Assembly: GCA_020636215.1 (NCBI GenBank)
Contig: JACJYG010000010.1
Span: 1-64,000, forward strand
DNA length: 64,000 bases
From: Lewinellaceae bacterium
Lineage (GTDB): Bacteria; Bacteroidota; Bacteroidia; Chitinophagales; Saprospiraceae
Direction of reading: 5' to 3'
The translations under genes were made by a program, and so were the position numbers. This document shows, piece by piece, positions 7,702 to 16,505 of this stretch. The first letter of the stretch is position 1. Every line of letters begins with the position of its first letter. Under the pieces are notes generated by a model. That model saw nothing but the letters and a program-made list of their open reading frames with translations. It ran no database searches and had not been told where the DNA came from.

Positions 7702-9169
7702 TATTGTCCTTGCCCCAATTTGACTGGTCCACATTCGGCACTTTCAGTACCCGTTGATAGTCGCTATATAGTTTTACCGCCAATTGGGCGGCGATTTCCG
7801 CACCAACGGGGTTCGTTTCTTCCAGTTTTTCAGGCTTGAAGTGCTTTTGCACGAAGTGGGTGTCGAACTGGCCTGAGGTAAATGCTTCATGTTCCAATAC
7901 AAAGCGGCCAAAGGGTAGGGTAGTGGCCACTCCTTCAATTTCATATTGCCCGATGGCTTCCAGCATCAGTTGAATAGCAGCATCGCGGTTGCCCCCCCAT
8001 GTGATCAGTTTGGCAATCATAGGGTCGTAGTAAATGGGGATGGACATGCCTTCGTCGTAGCCATCGTCGACCCGAATGTTGGCGCCCCGGGGCCGTTGGT
8101 ACCTTGTAAGGGTTCCAATACTGGGCAGGAAATTGTTTTGCGGGTCTTCCGCATAGACCCGTAATTCGACTGCATGGCCTTTTATGGACAGGCTATCCTG
8201 CCGAAGGCTGAGCGGTTGGCCCAGTGCAATGAGGATCTGTTGTTCTACCAGGTCGACGCCGGTGATCATCTCCGTTACCGGGTGTTCTACCTGGAGGCGG
8301 GTGTTCATTTCCAGAAAGTAGTAATTCAGTTTGTCATCGACCAGGAACTCCACCGTACCAGCGCCCCGGTAGTTGCAGGCCCGGGCTACTTTTATGGCGT
8401 CCTGCCCCATTTTTTTCCGAACTTCCGGGGTCAGAATGCTGGATGGCGCCTCTTCCAATACTTTTTGGTGCCGCCGTTGCACGCTGCACTCCCGTTCGAA
8501 AAGGTGCACGGCATTGCCATGCTGGTCGGCCAGTACTTGTATTTCGATATGGCGGGGTGAGGCGATATATTTTTCCAGGAACACCGAGCCATCGCCAAAA
8601 GCAGAGGTCGCCTCGCTAATGGCCCGTTGCATTTGCTCCTCGAATTCGGCTTCCTTTTCCACAATGCGCATCCCCTTGCCGCCGCCGCCGGCCGAGGCTT
8701 TTATGAGTATGGGGAAGCCGATTTTTCGCGCCAGGTTTTTGGCGGCTTCTACATCGGTGATGGCCCGGTCTAGCCCCGGCACCATAGGTATATCGTATTC
8801 TTTAACTGCTGCCTTGGCTGCCAGTTTGCTGCCCATTACCTCAATGGAAAAAGGGCTGGGGCCGACAAAAAGGATGCCGGCGGATTCTACGGCCCGGGCA
8901 AAGACGGCATTCTCACTGAGAAATCCATAGCCAGGGTGGATCGCGTCCACATTCAGTTCCCTGGCCACTTCAATGATCCTGGCGCCATTGAGGTAGGACT
9001 GATTGGATGGATTCGGCCCGATGCAGACCGCTTCATCGGCGAAACGCACGTGTGGCGCGTTGCGGTCTATTTCCGAAAAAATAGCTACCGTCTTGATTCC
9101 CATCTCGTGTGCAGTGCGCATAATGCGAAGGGCGATCTCGCCGCGATTCGCAATCAGGAGTTTCTTCAT
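7697..9169 (-). CDS. accC: Biotin carboxylase subunit of an acyl-CoA carboxylase
   Basis: ATP-dependent carboxylation of the biotin carrier, the first half-reaction of acetyl- or propionyl-CoA carboxylase. The 490 residues show the biotin carboxylase order: N-terminal KKLLIANRGEIALRI, the HPGYGFLSEN motif, an ATP-grasp domain with the glycine-rich loop KASAGGGGKGMR, the ERECSVQRRHQKV catalytic stretch and EMNTRLQVEHPVTE. It exceeds the roughly 450 residues of enterobacterial AccC by a C-terminal tail (about 445-490). That tail is common in the second, propionyl-type carboxylases of Bacteroidota, so the natural substrate is uncertain. No carrier (accB) or carboxyltransferase gene is adjacent. 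It is divergent from acetoacetyl-CoA synthetase with about 115 bp between starts, suggesting linked control of acetyl-CoA use. Confidence 0.93.
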   Translation of the reverse strand: MKKLLIANRGEIALRIMRTAHEMGIKTVAIFSEIDRNAPHVRFADEAVCIGPNPSNQSYLNGARIIEVARELNVDAIHPGYGFLSENAVFARAVESAGILFVGPSPFSIEVMGSKLAAKAAVKEYDIPMVPGLDRAITDVEAAKNLARKIGFPILIKASAGGGGKGMRIVEKEAEFEEQMQRAISEATSAFGDGSVFLEKYIASPRHIEIQVLADQHGNAVHLFERECSVQRRHQKVLEEAPSSILTPEVRKKMGQDAIKVARACNYRGAGTVEFLVDDKLNYYFLEMNTRLQVEHPVTEMITGVDLVEQQILIALGQPLSLRQDSLSIKGHAVELRVYAEDPQNNFLPSIGTLTRYQRPRGANIRVDDGYDEGMSIPIYYDPMIAKLITWGGNRDAAIQLMLEAIGQYEIEGVATTLPFGRFVLEHEAFTSGQFDTHFVQKHFKPEKLEETNPVGAEIAAQLAVKLYSDYQRVLKVPNVDQSNWGKDNR

Positions 9170-9285
9170 GTTACAATCCTTTGAACGGGGGCTTAAGGTA
9201 GGGAAAAAAGTTTATTTTTGGGCAGGCCGATAGTGATTTGCAATCAGTACTTATGGTCAGATTAACCAAATACAAACCAGAAATA

Positions 9286-11256
9286 ATGACTGAAACGCCC
9301 CGACAACTATGGCAACCGTCCGAAACTTTTGCCCGCAATTCCCGCTTATACCATTACCTGGACTGGCTGGCCCGGGAAAAAGGCCTGCACTTCCAAAATT
9401 ATGCGGAGGCCTGGGCATGGTCGGTGGAGCATCCCGCCGCTTTCTGGGAGTCCATTTGGTTATATTTTGACATCGTGGCGCACCATCCCTACCGTAGCGT
9501 TTTGTCAGGAACAATGCCGGATGCCCAATGGTTTGAAGGCAGCACCCTTAACTATGCGGAGCACATTTTTCGCCAAAGAACCGATAACCAACCTGCTATC
9601 CTCTTTCAGTCGGAGCGTCATGCCCTGCGGGAAGTGAGTTGGCAGGAACTGGAACTGTCGGTGGCCCGTATGGCGGCCTTCCTAAAGGCTGCCGGGGTAA
9701 AAAAAGGCGATAGGGTAGTGGCTTTCCTGCCCAATATCCCGGAAGCGACAATTGCCTTCCTCGCCGCCTGTTCCATCGGCGCTGTCTGGTCCAGTTGTTC
9801 CCCCGATTTCGGGGCCAACAGCGTAGTGGACCGCTTTCAACAGATCGAACCCAAGGTCTTGTTTGCGGTAGACGGGTATCAGTACGGCGGTAAACCTTAT
9901 GATAAATTGGAGGTCGTCCGGGAGCTCTGCGGCCAGTTGCCCACCCTGGAAAAAGTAGTCATTCTGCCTTATTTGAATGAAGAAAGGCCTGTTGCGGATA
10001 TTCCCAATGGCATTAGCTGGGCGCAGGCCATGCAAACAGCGGCCGGTGCTTTGGCTTTCGAAGCAGTGCCTTTTGGACATCCCATCTGGGTGTTGTATTC
10101 TTCCGGCACCACCGGCATCCCCAAGGCCATTACCCATTCGCAGGGCGGAGTGTTGCTGGAGCATTTGAAATATCTGGCGTTCCACAACGATGTGCAGCCC
10201 GGCGAGCGTTTTTTCTGGTTTTCCACCACAGGCTGGATGATGTGGAACTTCGTGCAGGCGTCCCTCTTGGTTGGTGCTACGATTGTACTCTATGATGGCA
10301 GCCCCGGCTACCCCAACCTCGACGTATTGTGGCAATTCACCCAGAAGGCTGGTATCAACCACTTTGGGACCAGCGCCCCCTATCTTGTGGCCTGTATGAA
10401 AGCGGGGATAGAACCCGGCCGTGATTACGATCTGTCCGGCCTGCGTTCCATCGGTTCTACCGGCGCACCGCTGCCGCCCGAAGCCTTCGACTATGTTTAT
10501 GAAAAGATCAAGGAAGACTTGTGGCTCTGTTCCATGAGCGGAGGCACCGATGTCTGCACTGCCTTCGTCGGGGGCTGCCCGCTGGAGCCGGTTTACGAAG
10601 GGGAGGTGCAGTGCCGCGCCCTGGGTTGCTCCCTTTATGCATATGACGAAGCAGGCCACACCATTGTGGATGAGGTGGGGGAAATGGTGATCACCGAGCC
10701 CATGCCCTCCATGCCCATCTATTTCTGGAATGACCCCGACAAGCAAAAATACCTGGAGAGCTACTTCGAAATGTACCCCGGCATCTGGCGCCATGGCGAC
10801 TGGGTGCGGATCACGCCCCGTGGCTCCCTCGTTATCCTGGGGCGCTCCGATGCGACCCTCAACCGGCAGGGTATCCGTATCGGTACGGCCGAGATCTACC
10901 GCGCCGTCGATAAGATCAAAGCGATAAAGGATAGCCTCATTGTGAACCTGGAGCTGAGCGGCGGGCGGCACTATATGCCCTTGTTCGTGCTGTTGAACGA
11001 AGGCCAGAAGCTAACCGATGCTGTCAAGGATCAGATCCGCCAGGTGCTGCGCAGCGAATACTCCCCCCGCCACGTGCCGGATGAGATCATCGAGGTTAAG
11101 GATATTCCCTATACGATTAGTGGAAAAAAACTGGAGGCGCCGGTGAAGAAAATACTGCTGGGTTATCCCATTGGCAAGGCCGCTAATCCGGATTCGATGC
11201 GCAACCCGGAGTCGCTTGATTTTTTTGTGGCGTTTGCCAAGGGGGTGGAGCGCTGA
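9286..11256 (+). CDS. aacS: Acetoacetate-CoA ligase (acetoacetyl-CoA synthetase)
   Basis: Activates acetoacetate with ATP and CoA, feeding ketone bodies or leucine-derived carbon into acetyl-CoA metabolism. From ATG 9286 the protein is 656 residues, matching the family; an in-frame ATG at 9238 adds 16 unlike residues. The ANL motifs are clear: ATP loop SSGTTGIPKAITHSQGG, then GDWVRITPRGSLVILGRSDA and RQGIRIGTAEIYRAVD, and the C-terminal catalytic lysine region TISGKKLEAPVKK. The phrases LNYAEHIFRQ near the start and GATIVLYDGSPGYP mark the acetoacetyl-CoA rather than acetyl-CoA branch. A TATTTTTG -7-like element lies at 9213-9220. The gene is divergent from accC and converges on lptE across a 61-bp repeat tract. 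Confidence 0.95.
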   Translation: MTETPRQLWQPSETFARNSRLYHYLDWLAREKGLHFQNYAEAWAWSVEHPAAFWESIWLYFDIVAHHPYRSVLSGTMPDAQWFEGSTLNYAEHIFRQRTDNQPAILFQSERHALREVSWQELELSVARMAAFLKAAGVKKGDRVVAFLPNIPEATIAFLAACSIGAVWSSCSPDFGANSVVDRFQQIEPKVLFAVDGYQYGGKPYDKLEVVRELCGQLPTLEKVVILPYLNEERPVADIPNGISWAQAMQTAAGALAFEAVPFGHPIWVLYSSGTTGIPKAITHSQGGVLLEHLKYLAFHNDVQPGERFFWFSTTGWMMWNFVQASLLVGATIVLYDGSPGYPNLDVLWQFTQKAGINHFGTSAPYLVACMKAGIEPGRDYDLSGLRSIGSTGAPLPPEAFDYVYEKIKEDLWLCSMSGGTDVCTAFVGGCPLEPVYEGEVQCRALGCSLYAYDEAGHTIVDEVGEMVITEPMPSMPIYFWNDPDKQKYLESYFEMYPGIWRHGDWVRITPRGSLVILGRSDATLNRQGIRIGTAEIYRAVDKIKAIKDSLIVNLELSGGRHYMPLFVLLNEGQKLTDAVKDQIRQVLRSEYSPRHVPDEIIEVKDIPYTISGKKLEAPVKKILLGYPIGKAANPDSMRNPESLDFFVAFAKGVER

Positions 11257-11320
11257 TTTTCCCGCATTCTCACATTCTCACATTCCCGCATTCTCGCATT
11301 CATGCATTCACACATTTCTA
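11257..11320. repeat. Octamer tract CATTCTCA at the aacS/lptE convergent junction
   Basis: Nearly the whole gap between the stop codons of aacS (11256) and lptE (11318) is about seven degenerate copies of CATTCTCA / CATTCCCG / CATTCATG. It has no spacer structure. The tract touches both stop codons. Confidence 0.8.
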
Positions 11321-11815
11321 CCAGTCCGTAAACGCCGCATTGAAAATATCCTCCATCATCTGGTTGGAAATGGTGCTGATGGCGTCTTCTTCTACGCTGG
11401 ACAAGTCCTGGGAGCTGGGGAAATCGTAGAAGAAGGAGAAGTTTTTCTTCCAGCGATTCTCTTCATCTTTGTTGTTGATAAACTCAATGGCGGTCGTGAT
11501 AGTCAGGCGGTTGAGGGCGGTGGTTTCGCCTGGTTGAGGCGCTTCCGAGCTCACATCATAGCGCACGATGGCGCCTTTAAACTCGATGTCGGGGTTAACA
11601 TCGTTCAATACGAGGCGGGATTCCGTACGGATCTTTTCCTTGAGGTCTTCCGTCAGGCGCTGGGACAGGGCGGGTTGAGCATTCAGGGCGTTATTGGCGA
11701 ACTGATCTACGTAGTAGGTTTTGACCGTGTTGTAATCGATGCTGATACCCCGGAAGGAATAACAGCCGCTGAACAGAATTGAGGTTAAGAATAGAAGCGT
11801 GAAGAGTCTTTGCAT
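11318..11815 (-). CDS. lptE: LptE-family LPS-assembly lipoprotein
   Basis: LptE is the lipoprotein that plugs the outer-membrane LPS translocon LptD. This 165-residue protein has a lipoprotein signal with lipobox LFSGC (Cys18) followed by YSFRG and the TVKTYYVDQFANNA segment typical of Bacteroidota LptE-family proteins. The rest alternates short strands and helices (LSQRLTEDLKEKIRTES), as expected for the LptE/LPS-assembly fold. In other Bacteroidota it usually lies directly beside a sigma-54 activator and miaB; here 3.3 kb of foreign-looking arrangement, a plus-strand protease gene, lies between. The family call rests on pattern recall and on this partial synteny. Confidence 0.82.
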   Translation of the reverse strand: MQRLFTLLFLTSILFSGCYSFRGISIDYNTVKTYYVDQFANNALNAQPALSQRLTEDLKEKIRTESRLVLNDVNPDIEFKGAIVRYDVSSEAPQPGETTALNRLTITTAIEFINNKDEENRWKKNFSFFYDFPSSQDLSSVEEDAISTISNQMMEDIFNAAFTDW

Positions 11816-12317
11816 GATGGCTTTTTTAATCTGTGTTTGGGTGTTTGAGTGTTTGAGTGTTCCGGTTGGGAGTGTCCAAATAACTGTGTCAAATCCTCCG
11901 CTATGATCAGGGGCACTCTGATTTTACTGGGGCTTCAGGGAACTCGAACTTTACCCGGCCTCTAGGGACGGGACACGAACTCCTGAACACTCCCCTGATA
12001 GCCCCTAAAACTTTACCCAGCTCACCGGGACGGAACTCACTCCCCAAACACCCAAACACTCGATTACTCCCTTTTAACGCCAAAGATAACAACGATTTCA
12101 GGAAAAATATTTGACGCCTTGCTTACAATATATTAGCTTTAGTTCTCTTATTAGCCAAATTCCGATTAACATCGCGTCGTTTTATACACCTCCCTATACA
12201 CCCAATCACCACCCAACACTTTTTCCCCCCTCCATGGTATAGAAGAAAGGCAGGATTTGCCCTTGAAATTTATGCACAAAAACAATATTCAACTTCAAAC
12301 AAAAACTTAGGTTTCCT
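11816..12317. repeat. 502-bp intergenic interval with 15-bp terminal inverted repeats
   Basis: GTGTTTGGGTGTTTG at 11833-11847 has its exact reverse complement at 12045-12059. Both sit in TGTTTGAG / CCAAACAC octamer tracts (11832-11862 and 12042-12062). Between them are two diverged copies of a segment containing CTTTACCC and GGGACGG (about 11945-12000 and 12009-12040). A short minus-strand reading frame inside (11907-12092) is proline/arginine-rich and not gene-like. The right part holds the promoter of the metalloprotease gene; nothing else is recognisable. Confidence 0.6.
12110..12141 (+). promoter_or_regulatory. Probable promoter of the M43-like metalloprotease
   Basis: TTTG at 12110-12113, a 20-nt spacer, then TAGCTTTA at 12134-12141 (seven of eight to TAnnTTTG). 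Transcription would start near 12148, leaving a leader of about 170 nt before ATG 12318. Confidence 0.5.
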
Positions 12318-14885
12318 ATGAAATCACTTCACATTGTCTTAAGCATTTTAATTCTGCTTGGCATCGCTCCCTCCGTATTTGCCCAGCGGGATTGTGGTAC
12401 GATGCAGTACCTGGAGTACGAACAGCAACTGGACCCGCAGCGGCTGGAGAGATTGGAAATGATCGAAAAGCATACCCGGGAGTTTCTCAACAACCCAAAC
12501 CGGGACGTGACTGGTGTAATTACCATACCGGTTGTCGTTCACGTAGTGTGGAACACTTCAACGGAGAACCTCAGCGATGCGCAAATACAGACGCAGATCG
12601 ATGTCCTTAATGAAGATTTTCGCCGCCTCAACGCGGACGCATCCAATACCCCTTCTGTTTTTTTGGGCGTAGCAGCGGATACGGAGATTGAGTTTTGCCT
12701 GGCTACAGTTGACCCCAATGGCAACGCTACAAATGGCATTACCCGTACGCAAACCAGCTCGACCTCTTTCTCTACGAATAACAATGTAAAGTTTAACGCC
12801 ACTGGCGGGCATGATGCCTGGCCATCGGGGCAGTATCTCAATATATGGGTGTGCGACCTATCGGGCGGACTGTTAGGGTACGCCCAGTTTCCCGGCGGTA
12901 ATTCCGCAACCGATGGGGTTGTTTGCGATTATCTGTACTTTGGCACGATCGGGACTGCCACTCCGCCCTATCACCTTGGCCGCACCGCTACGCATGAGGT
13001 TGGGCACTGGCTGAACCTGCGCCACATCTGGGGAGACGGCGGCTGCAGCGTCGACGATTTAGTCAGTGATACGCCGCTGGCCGGCTCCGCTAATTTTACC
13101 GGCGCTCCCTGCACTTTCCCCGGCCCCAATACCTGTAACACCGGCGCCGGCGACCTGCCGGATATGTTCCAGAACTATATGGATTATTCGGATGACGCCT
13201 GCATGAATATTTTGACCCTTGGCCAGAAAGCCCGTATGCGGGCATTGTTCGATACCGGCGGCGCCCGCCAGAGCATCCTCACTTCAACCGCTTGTGGAAG
13301 CGAACCGCCCTCCACCTGCAATGACGGTATTCAAAACGGCCAGGAGACCGGCGTAGACTGCGGCGGCCCGTCCTGTCCGCCCTGCCCGACCTGTTTTGAC
13401 GGCATCCAGAATGGCCAGGAGACGGGCGTAGACTGTGGCGGCCCGGATTGCCCGGCCTGTCCCCCAGGGTCCACCTGTAATGATGGTATCCAGAATGGCC
13501 AGGAAACGGGTGTGGATTGCGGCGGCCCGTCTTGTCCGCCCTGCTTCAGTTGCAATGACGGCATTCAAAATGGGCAGGAAACAGGTGTAGACTGTGGCGG
13601 CCCGGATTGCCCGGCCTGCCCCTGCAATGGTACAAATGTTCAGCTCACGATCCATTTCGACCTTGCTCCGGCGCAGACCAGTTGGGTGATCACACAATCC
13701 AATGGCAATACCGTTGCCTCCGGCGGCCCTTACACCAACCAGTCGCCCGGTTCAACGCTCAACGTCGACCTTTGCCTGCCTGATGCTTGTTACACCTTCA
13801 CTATATTTGATTCGGGAGGTAACGGCCTATGCTGCCGCCTTGGAGAGGGTTCTTATACCTTGACCGATGAAAATAACAACCTGCTGGCTTCTGGCGGTAG
13901 TTTTGGCAGCTCACAAGCCACCATTTTCTGCCTGGATAGCGGCACCGCTCCGACTTGTGATGACGGTATTCAGAATGGACAGGAGACCGGCGTAGACTGT
14001 GGCGGCCCGGATTGCCCGGCCTGTCCGCCGGTACCTACTTGTAATGACGGTATCCAGAATGGCCAGGAGACGGGTGTAGACTGCGGCGGCCCGGATTGTC
14101 CGGCCTGTCCGCCGGCGCCTACCTGCAACGACGGTATTCAGAATGGCCAGGAGACGGGTGTAGACTGTGGCGGCCCGGATTGTCCGGCCTGTCCGCCGGT
14201 ACCTACTTGTAATGACGGTATCCAGAATGGCCAGGAGACGGGTGTAGACTGTGGCGGCCCGGATTGCCCGGCCTGCCCAGGCTGTCCGTTTAATGTAAAC
14301 CTGGAGATCCATTTCGATTTATTCCCTGCCCAAACTTCCTGGGCAATTACCACTAGCGGAGGGGCCCCTGTGGCTTCTGGCGGGCCGTATACTGCTCAGG
14401 CGCCTCAATCTGTCCTGATTCAGGATATTTGCCTGGAGAATGGCTGTTATACCTTTACGATCTTCGATGCCGGAGGCAACGGCTTGTGTTGCCAGGGAGG
14501 AAGAGGATCCTATTTCCTCACCAATGACAATGGAAATATTCTGGCATCAGGCGCGATCTTCGGAGCTTCTCAGTCCACCGGCTTCTGTTCTTCCGGAAAC
14601 CGGGAAGGCCTGAATGCTATTGAAAACGGTGTGGGCCAGATTGAACTGTTCCCCAACCCTGCCCGCCAGCAACTGACCGTAGCCTTTAGCTTACCGGAAG
14701 GAGATAGGGTGCAGGTTAAAGTAGTCAGCCTTGCCGGAGCTGTGCTCTATTCGGAAGAAGCAAGCATGGAAGCCGGAAGGCAAGAGGTCCGACTCGATGT
14801 CAGCACCTTGCAATCAGGGATGTATTTCCTGGAAGTTACTTCGAAAGGAGAACGCCAGGCGAAGAAGTTTGTGATTGCCCGGTAG
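12318..14885 (+). CDS. Secreted M43 (pappalysin-like) zinc metalloprotease with Cys-rich repeats and T9SS sorting domain
   Basis: An 855-residue exported protease. A Sec signal peptide (to about residue 22, VFAQ) precedes the catalytic domain with HEVGHWLNLRH: zinc ligands His226, His230 and His236, general base Glu227. A downstream Met-turn-like YMDYSDDACMN completes the metzincin pattern. Then come two copies of a composite module: four tandem repeats of about 25 residues (CNDGIQNGQETGVDCGG, residues about 333-435 and 547-655), each block followed by a beta domain of about 100 residues (HFDLAPAQTSW and HFDLFPAQTSW). The C-terminus is a T9SS type-A sorting domain (ELFPNPARQQL to the KKFVIAR end), so the protein should cross the outer membrane and be released or anchored. 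It interrupts the lptE / sigma-54 activator / miaB neighbourhood on the opposite strand. The substrate is unknown. Confidence 0.93.
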   Translation: MKSLHIVLSILILLGIAPSVFAQRDCGTMQYLEYEQQLDPQRLERLEMIEKHTREFLNNPNRDVTGVITIPVVVHVVWNTSTENLSDAQIQTQIDVLNEDFRRLNADASNTPSVFLGVAADTEIEFCLATVDPNGNATNGITRTQTSSTSFSTNNNVKFNATGGHDAWPSGQYLNIWVCDLSGGLLGYAQFPGGNSATDGVVCDYLYFGTIGTATPPYHLGRTATHEVGHWLNLRHIWGDGGCSVDDLVSDTPLAGSANFTGAPCTFPGPNTCNTGAGDLPDMFQNYMDYSDDACMNILTLGQKARMRALFDTGGARQSILTSTACGSEPPSTCNDGIQNGQETGVDCGGPSCPPCPTCFDGIQNGQETGVDCGGPDCPACPPGSTCNDGIQNGQETGVDCGGPSCPPCFSCNDGIQNGQETGVDCGGPDCPACPCNGTNVQLTIHFDLAPAQTSWVITQSNGNTVASGGPYTNQSPGSTLNVDLCLPDACYTFTIFDSGGNGLCCRLGEGSYTLTDENNNLLASGGSFGSSQATIFCLDSGTAPTCDDGIQNGQETGVDCGGPDCPACPPVPTCNDGIQNGQETGVDCGGPDCPACPPAPTCNDGIQNGQETGVDCGGPDCPACPPVPTCNDGIQNGQETGVDCGGPDCPACPGCPFNVNLEIHFDLFPAQTSWAITTSGGAPVASGGPYTAQAPQSVLIQDICLENGCYTFTIFDAGGNGLCCQGGRGSYFLTNDNGNILASGAIFGASQSTGFCSSGNREGLNAIENGVGQIELFPNPARQQLTVAFSLPEGDRVQVKVVSLAGAVLYSEEASMEAGRQEVRLDVSTLQSGMYFLEVTSKGERQAKKFVIAR
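13315..14280 (+). repeat. Two four-copy arrays of a cysteine-rich coding repeat
   Basis: Within the metalloprotease gene, units of about 75-81 bp encoding CNDGIQNGQETGVDCGG plus a CP-rich linker occur four times at 13315-13622 and four times at 13956-14280. Copies are nearly identical at DNA level (for example AATGGCCAGGAGACGGGTGT recurs), implying recent duplication or gene conversion. Confidence 0.9.
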
Positions 14886-14915
14886 AATCTATTAAGCGTC
14901 CAGCTTAGGATGCTG

Positions 14916-14942
14916 ATCCCGCCCGGGCCAACCGGGCGGGAT
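14916..14942 (+). terminator. Terminator hairpin after the metalloprotease
   Basis: ATCCCGCCCGG (14916-14926) pairs perfectly with CCGGGCGGGAT (14932-14942) over a 5-nt loop, 31 bp after the stop codon. The T-run is poor. The right arm can instead pair with a downstream segment at about 15036-15046. Confidence 0.65.
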
Positions 14943-15051
14943 TGATAATACGCCCAATGGGCCGGTAGATACTGTGGATGCTTTCGATCCTGAATCAGCT
15001 TATCCATAGAATCTACCGGCCCAGGAAGGGCAATAGAATCCCGCCTGGTTG
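14929..15051. repeat. Imperfect 123-bp inverted repeat between convergent genes
   Basis: The left arm 14929-14970 (CAACCGGGCGGGATT then GGGCCGGTAGAT) and right arm 15011-15051 (ATCTACCGGCCC then AATCCCGCC and GGTTG) are largely reverse complements, with the inner 12 bp perfect and a 40-nt loop. It overlaps the terminator hairpin, so the folds are mutually exclusive. It fills the junction between the metalloprotease and the sigma-54 activator. Confidence 0.7.
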
Positions 15052-15085
15052 CGAAGGGCCAGAAATAGTATCAACAGAACCCCGC

Positions 15086-16372
15086 TTACAATTCGTATTG
15101 CTTGATCTTGCGATAGAGTGTTCGCTCTGATATGCCTAATTCTTGCGCTGCCTCTTTGCGACGGCCAAGGTGTTTCTTCAGAGCGCGCCGGATGAGCCCT
15201 TTTTCATTTTCCTCCAGTGAGAGGTTATCCTCAACTTCTTCCACCGGTGAGTAGCCTGCGCTTTCCCGGTGCAGAATAATAGGCTTTCCATTGGTATTGT
15301 CTTCCTCCTCGTCTTCTTCGTGGTAATCCGGGAGGAATTCAGGTTTTTCCACCGGTTCTTTGATGACGGAAGAAGCGGGGAAATCGGCCGGCGCCCGCAG
15401 GCCGCGGAGAGCAGTCGTGTCGGAAACGTGAAGGTCGTTGCTTCGAATGAGCTCTACGACCAGGGCTTTGAGGTCGTTCAGGTCATTCTTCATGTCCAGC
15501 ATGAACTTGTAGAATATCTCCCTTTCCTGCATGCTGGCTTCGCTGCTCGGAGACTGGCCGGTGATCATGGGCAGGTTGCGCTTCATGATGTGGGGAACAT
15601 AACGGGCCAACTGCTCAACGGTGACATTTTTATCTTCGGCAAGCACGGAAACCTGCTCGGCGACATTCTTTAGTTCCCGGACGTTTCCGGGCCAGCTGTA
15701 TGCCTCCAGCACGGCCTGGGCCCGTTCATCCATTTGAATGGGCGTGGTGCGGTATTTTTCGGCAAAGTCAACGGCAAATCTTCGGAAAAGCATGTAAACG
15801 TCTTCCGGGCGGTCCCGCAGCGGCGGAATTCGGATGGGGACCGTATTGAGCCGGTAATAAAGGTCTTCCCGGAACTTGCCTTTTTTGACGTGTTCATACA
15901 ACTCGACATTGGTGGCGGCGATGATACGCACATCGGTTTTCTGCACTTTGGATGCCCCCACCCGGATGAACTCTCCGCTTTCAAGTACCCGCAGCAGGTA
16001 GGATTGTGTGTCCAGCGGCATCTCGCCGATCTCATCCAGAAAGATAGTACCGCCATCATAGGTTTCGAAGTACCCCTTGCGCTCCCCGGTAGCCCCGGTG
16101 AACGACCCTTTCTCGTGGCCGAAGAGTTCGGAGTTGATCGTCCCCTCCGGTATGGCGCCACAGTTGATGGCAATAAATTTATTGTGTTTCCGGGCGCTGA
16201 GGGAATGGATGATCTTGGAGAAGATCTCTTTGCCAACTCCACTTTCTCCGGTGAGCAGTACTGAAAGATCTGTATTAGCCACGCGGATAGCGGTGCCCAA
16301 TGCCCGGTCGAGCATCGGGGATCGGCCTACAATGCCGAATCTCTGTTTGATTGATTGTAATGTGCTATCCAT
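15086..16372 (-). CDS. Sigma-54-dependent activator without a receiver domain
   Basis: A 428-residue bacterial enhancer-binding protein. The AAA+ domain begins almost at the N-terminus: Walker A GESGVGKE (42-49), the sigma-54-contacting loop GSFTGA (89-94, Ser in place of the usual Ala) and Walker B FLDEIGE (111-117). A long acidic linker (about 300-385, including EEDEEEDNTNG) leads to a Fis-type helix-turn-helix at the C-terminus (HLGRRKEAAQELGISERTLY). There is no receiver, GAF or PAS domain, so its signal is unknown. In relatives it sits between miaB and lptE. Here miaB is 133 bp upstream and probably co-transcribed, whereas lptE is 3.3 kb away. Confidence 0.93.
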   Translation of the reverse strand: MDSTLQSIKQRFGIVGRSPMLDRALGTAIRVANTDLSVLLTGESGVGKEIFSKIIHSLSARKHNKFIAINCGAIPEGTINSELFGHEKGSFTGATGERKGYFETYDGGTIFLDEIGEMPLDTQSYLLRVLESGEFIRVGASKVQKTDVRIIAATNVELYEHVKKGKFREDLYYRLNTVPIRIPPLRDRPEDVYMLFRRFAVDFAEKYRTTPIQMDERAQAVLEAYSWPGNVRELKNVAEQVSVLAEDKNVTVEQLARYVPHIMKRNLPMITGQSPSSEASMQEREIFYKFMLDMKNDLNDLKALVVELIRSNDLHVSDTTALRGLRAPADFPASSVIKEPVEKPEFLPDYHEEDEEEDNTNGKPIILHRESAGYSPVEEVEDNLSLEENEKGLIRRALKKHLGRRKEAAQELGISERTLYRKIKQYEL

Positions 16373-16505
16373 CTTGTTTTTTCTTTTTCGAAGGGGGATA
16401 AGTTTGGGCGGAGGAGTTAAGTTGAAAAGTTTAAGATTAACGTTGGAAAAGTGGCTTTTTTTAAAATAGCCTTGGCCTCCCCTTCAAATTTTCAACTATT
16501 AACCT

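Noticed and set aside
8373..8930. Plus-strand frames opposite accC
   Set aside because: Antisense shadows of a clearly conserved biotin carboxylase.
9682..10971. 429-residue minus-strand frame opposite acetoacetyl-CoA synthetase
   Set aside because: GC-rich antisense shadow with no recognisable motifs; sense frame has all ANL-family motifs.
11907..12092. 61-residue minus-strand frame in the interval left of the metalloprotease
   Set aside because: Lies within the inverted-repeat interval, is low-complexity and lacks a promoter or family resemblance.
13284..14312. Minus-strand frames opposite the cysteine-rich repeats
   Set aside because: Antisense shadows of the repeat units with no signal, domain or start context.
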